A stretch of 5,156 nt of DNA, taken from the NCBI GenBank assembly GCA_016839955.1, contig JAEOTI010000755.1:1-5156 (forward strand). Direction: 5' to 3'. Below are positions 4,334 through 5,156 of this stretch, one piece after another. A program made the translations under genes and the position numbers. Origin of the DNA: Candidatus Hodarchaeota archaeon (GTDB lineage: Archaea > Asgardarchaeota > Heimdallarchaeia > Hodarchaeales > YT1-057). The notes below the pieces were generated by a model. It was not told where the DNA came from. It saw only the letters and a program-made list of their open reading frames with translations, and did not search any database. Within the stretch, counting starts at the first letter, position 1. Each line of letters begins with the position of its first letter.

Positions 4334-5156
4334 ATGGCTATTTCTAATAAGATGGAGGATCTCTTCCGAGATCCCTATGGTATTTATTATGGAAGGACAT
4401 CGCAGGTATTAGAAGAAGAATCTTTAGAATATTTTCAACGACAACAACAGATCACCGCATTGCAAGTCCAATGTAAGAAACGGGGAGTTCATACTAATCT
4501 TCAATCATTAGACGACCTAGTTCCTGCGTTGTTCACTCATTCGTCTTACAAAAGTTACCCGGAAGCTTGGCTTCGGGATGGTCGATGGACTAAAATGTCT
4601 GGATGGCTTTCTCGTGTCTCTGTTATTCAACCTAAGTGCGATGTGAATGAAGTCCAAAACCTCGATGGTTGGATTGAAACGTTAAAATCCGATGGACTGT
4701 CTGTGACTCACAGTTCTGGAACTACTGGAAAGCCCAGTCTCTTTCCACGAACGCCCAAAGAAGTAAATGCTTTTGGTTACAGTCTAGAGCGTGGTCTTTC
4801 AGACTTTTTCCCTTTGAAATCTGGCGAAGGAGTACCCGCATTTGTTGGCAGTTTTGAAGATGGTTACAACGTCTTTGTCTTGGGTTTCTCGGCAATGGCG
4901 AAATCCTTTGGGCATCCTGATAAGATTCATTTCCTATTTCCTGGTAAATTGGGAGCAGAACAGGCACGACAAATGGCGATCATGAAATACCGCTATAAGA
5001 TGGGAGATTTCACTCCTCAGGAAGAGGAAGCCTATTTAGCGAATGCTAAAAAACAACAAGAGATGATGACTCAAGTATTCTCCCGATTTGTCGATACTAT
5101 GACTCAGTATAAAGGTGAAAAAGTCTTCTTTGGTATGGGTGCTGCTCAGGCATTTA
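4334..5156 (+). CDS. Adenylate-forming (AMP-binding) enzyme, LuxE / phenylacetate-CoA-ligase-like, N-terminal part
   Basis: The frame is open from the ATG at 4334 to the window edge, giving 274 residues. Residues 124-134 read VTHSSGTTGKP, the Ser/Thr/Gly-rich phosphate-binding loop (core A3) of adenylate-forming enzymes, followed by SLFPRT. The segment before it (helical residues 24-50, then THSSYKSYPEAWL and DGRWTKMSGWLSRV) resembles the N-terminal region of LuxE-type acyl-protein synthetases and phenylacetate-CoA ligases more than long-chain acyl-CoA synthetases. Such enzymes activate a carboxylic acid with ATP to an acyl-adenylate and pass it to a thiol. The later core motifs and the acceptor-binding domain lie beyond the edge, so the substrate and acceptor (CoA or protein) cannot be called. 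The ATG at codon 7 is a possible internal start, but the TATA spacing favours the first. Confidence 0.75.
   Translation, partial: MAISNKMEDLFRDPYGIYYGRTSQVLEEESLEYFQRQQQITALQVQCKKRGVHTNLQSLDDLVPALFTHSSYKSYPEAWLRDGRWTKMSGWLSRVSVIQPKCDVNEVQNLDGWIETLKSDGLSVTHSSGTTGKPSLFPRTPKEVNAFGYSLERGLSDFFPLKSGEGVPAFVGSFEDGYNVFVLGFSAMAKSFGHPDKIHFLFPGKLGAEQARQMAIMKYRYKMGDFTPQEEEAYLANAKKQQEMMTQVFSRFVDTMTQYKGEKVFFGMGAAQAF

Noticed and set aside
4722..4967. 81-codon minus-strand open frame
   Set aside because: It is antisense to the AMP-binding enzyme immediately after its phosphate-binding loop, and its product shows no family features.

Overview
The window is AT-rich and looks archaeal. The evidence is a PAC2-family (proteasome-assembly-chaperone-like) gene, TATA-like boxes about 25-40 bases ahead of several start codons, short or absent leaders, T-tract terminators, and a two-subunit thiamine-diphosphate decarboxylase of the ComD/ComE type. 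A degenerate RING-like zinc-binding fragment would suit an Asgard archaeon, but the window cannot settle the lineage. No rRNA, tRNA, CRISPR array, transposase or phage gene was seen.

Layout. Bases 1-495 (minus) hold the N-terminal 165 residues of a PAC2-family protein that runs off the left edge. Bases 496-784 are intergenic. They carry a T-rich stretch, a palindrome-rich patch with a 10-bp inverted repeat, and a weak short plus-strand frame. Bases 785-1848 (minus) are a tight operon for the two halves of a sulfopyruvate/phosphonopyruvate decarboxylase-like enzyme, joined by an ATGA overlap. Bases 1937-2065 (minus) may encode a 42-residue protein. Bases 2168-2524 (minus) encode a Cys/His-rich hypothetical protein with a good archaeal promoter. 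Bases 2572-2724 (minus) are a broken zinc-finger (RING-like) remnant with an internal stop and no start.

Bases 2804-3754 (plus) encode a helical-repeat plus alpha/beta-hydrolase protein with a complete Ser-Asp-His triad. Bases 3773-3962 (minus) hold a small helical-protein gene that reads through only if one base is removed. It diverges from a 58-residue zinc-ribbon gene at 4018-4194 (plus), and a central TTTAAA element lies nearly midway between the two starts. From 4334 to the right edge (plus) lies the N-terminal part of an adenylate-forming (AMP-binding) enzyme.

The decarboxylase subunits clearly work together. The remaining genes look like independent single-gene transcription units. 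The stretch from about 2170 to 4200 is unusual in holding two intact and one decayed small zinc-binding proteins around one hydrolase, plus a second disrupted small gene. That suggests a fast-changing accessory patch between conserved metabolic genes. No shared pathway for the patch can be shown from the sequence alone.
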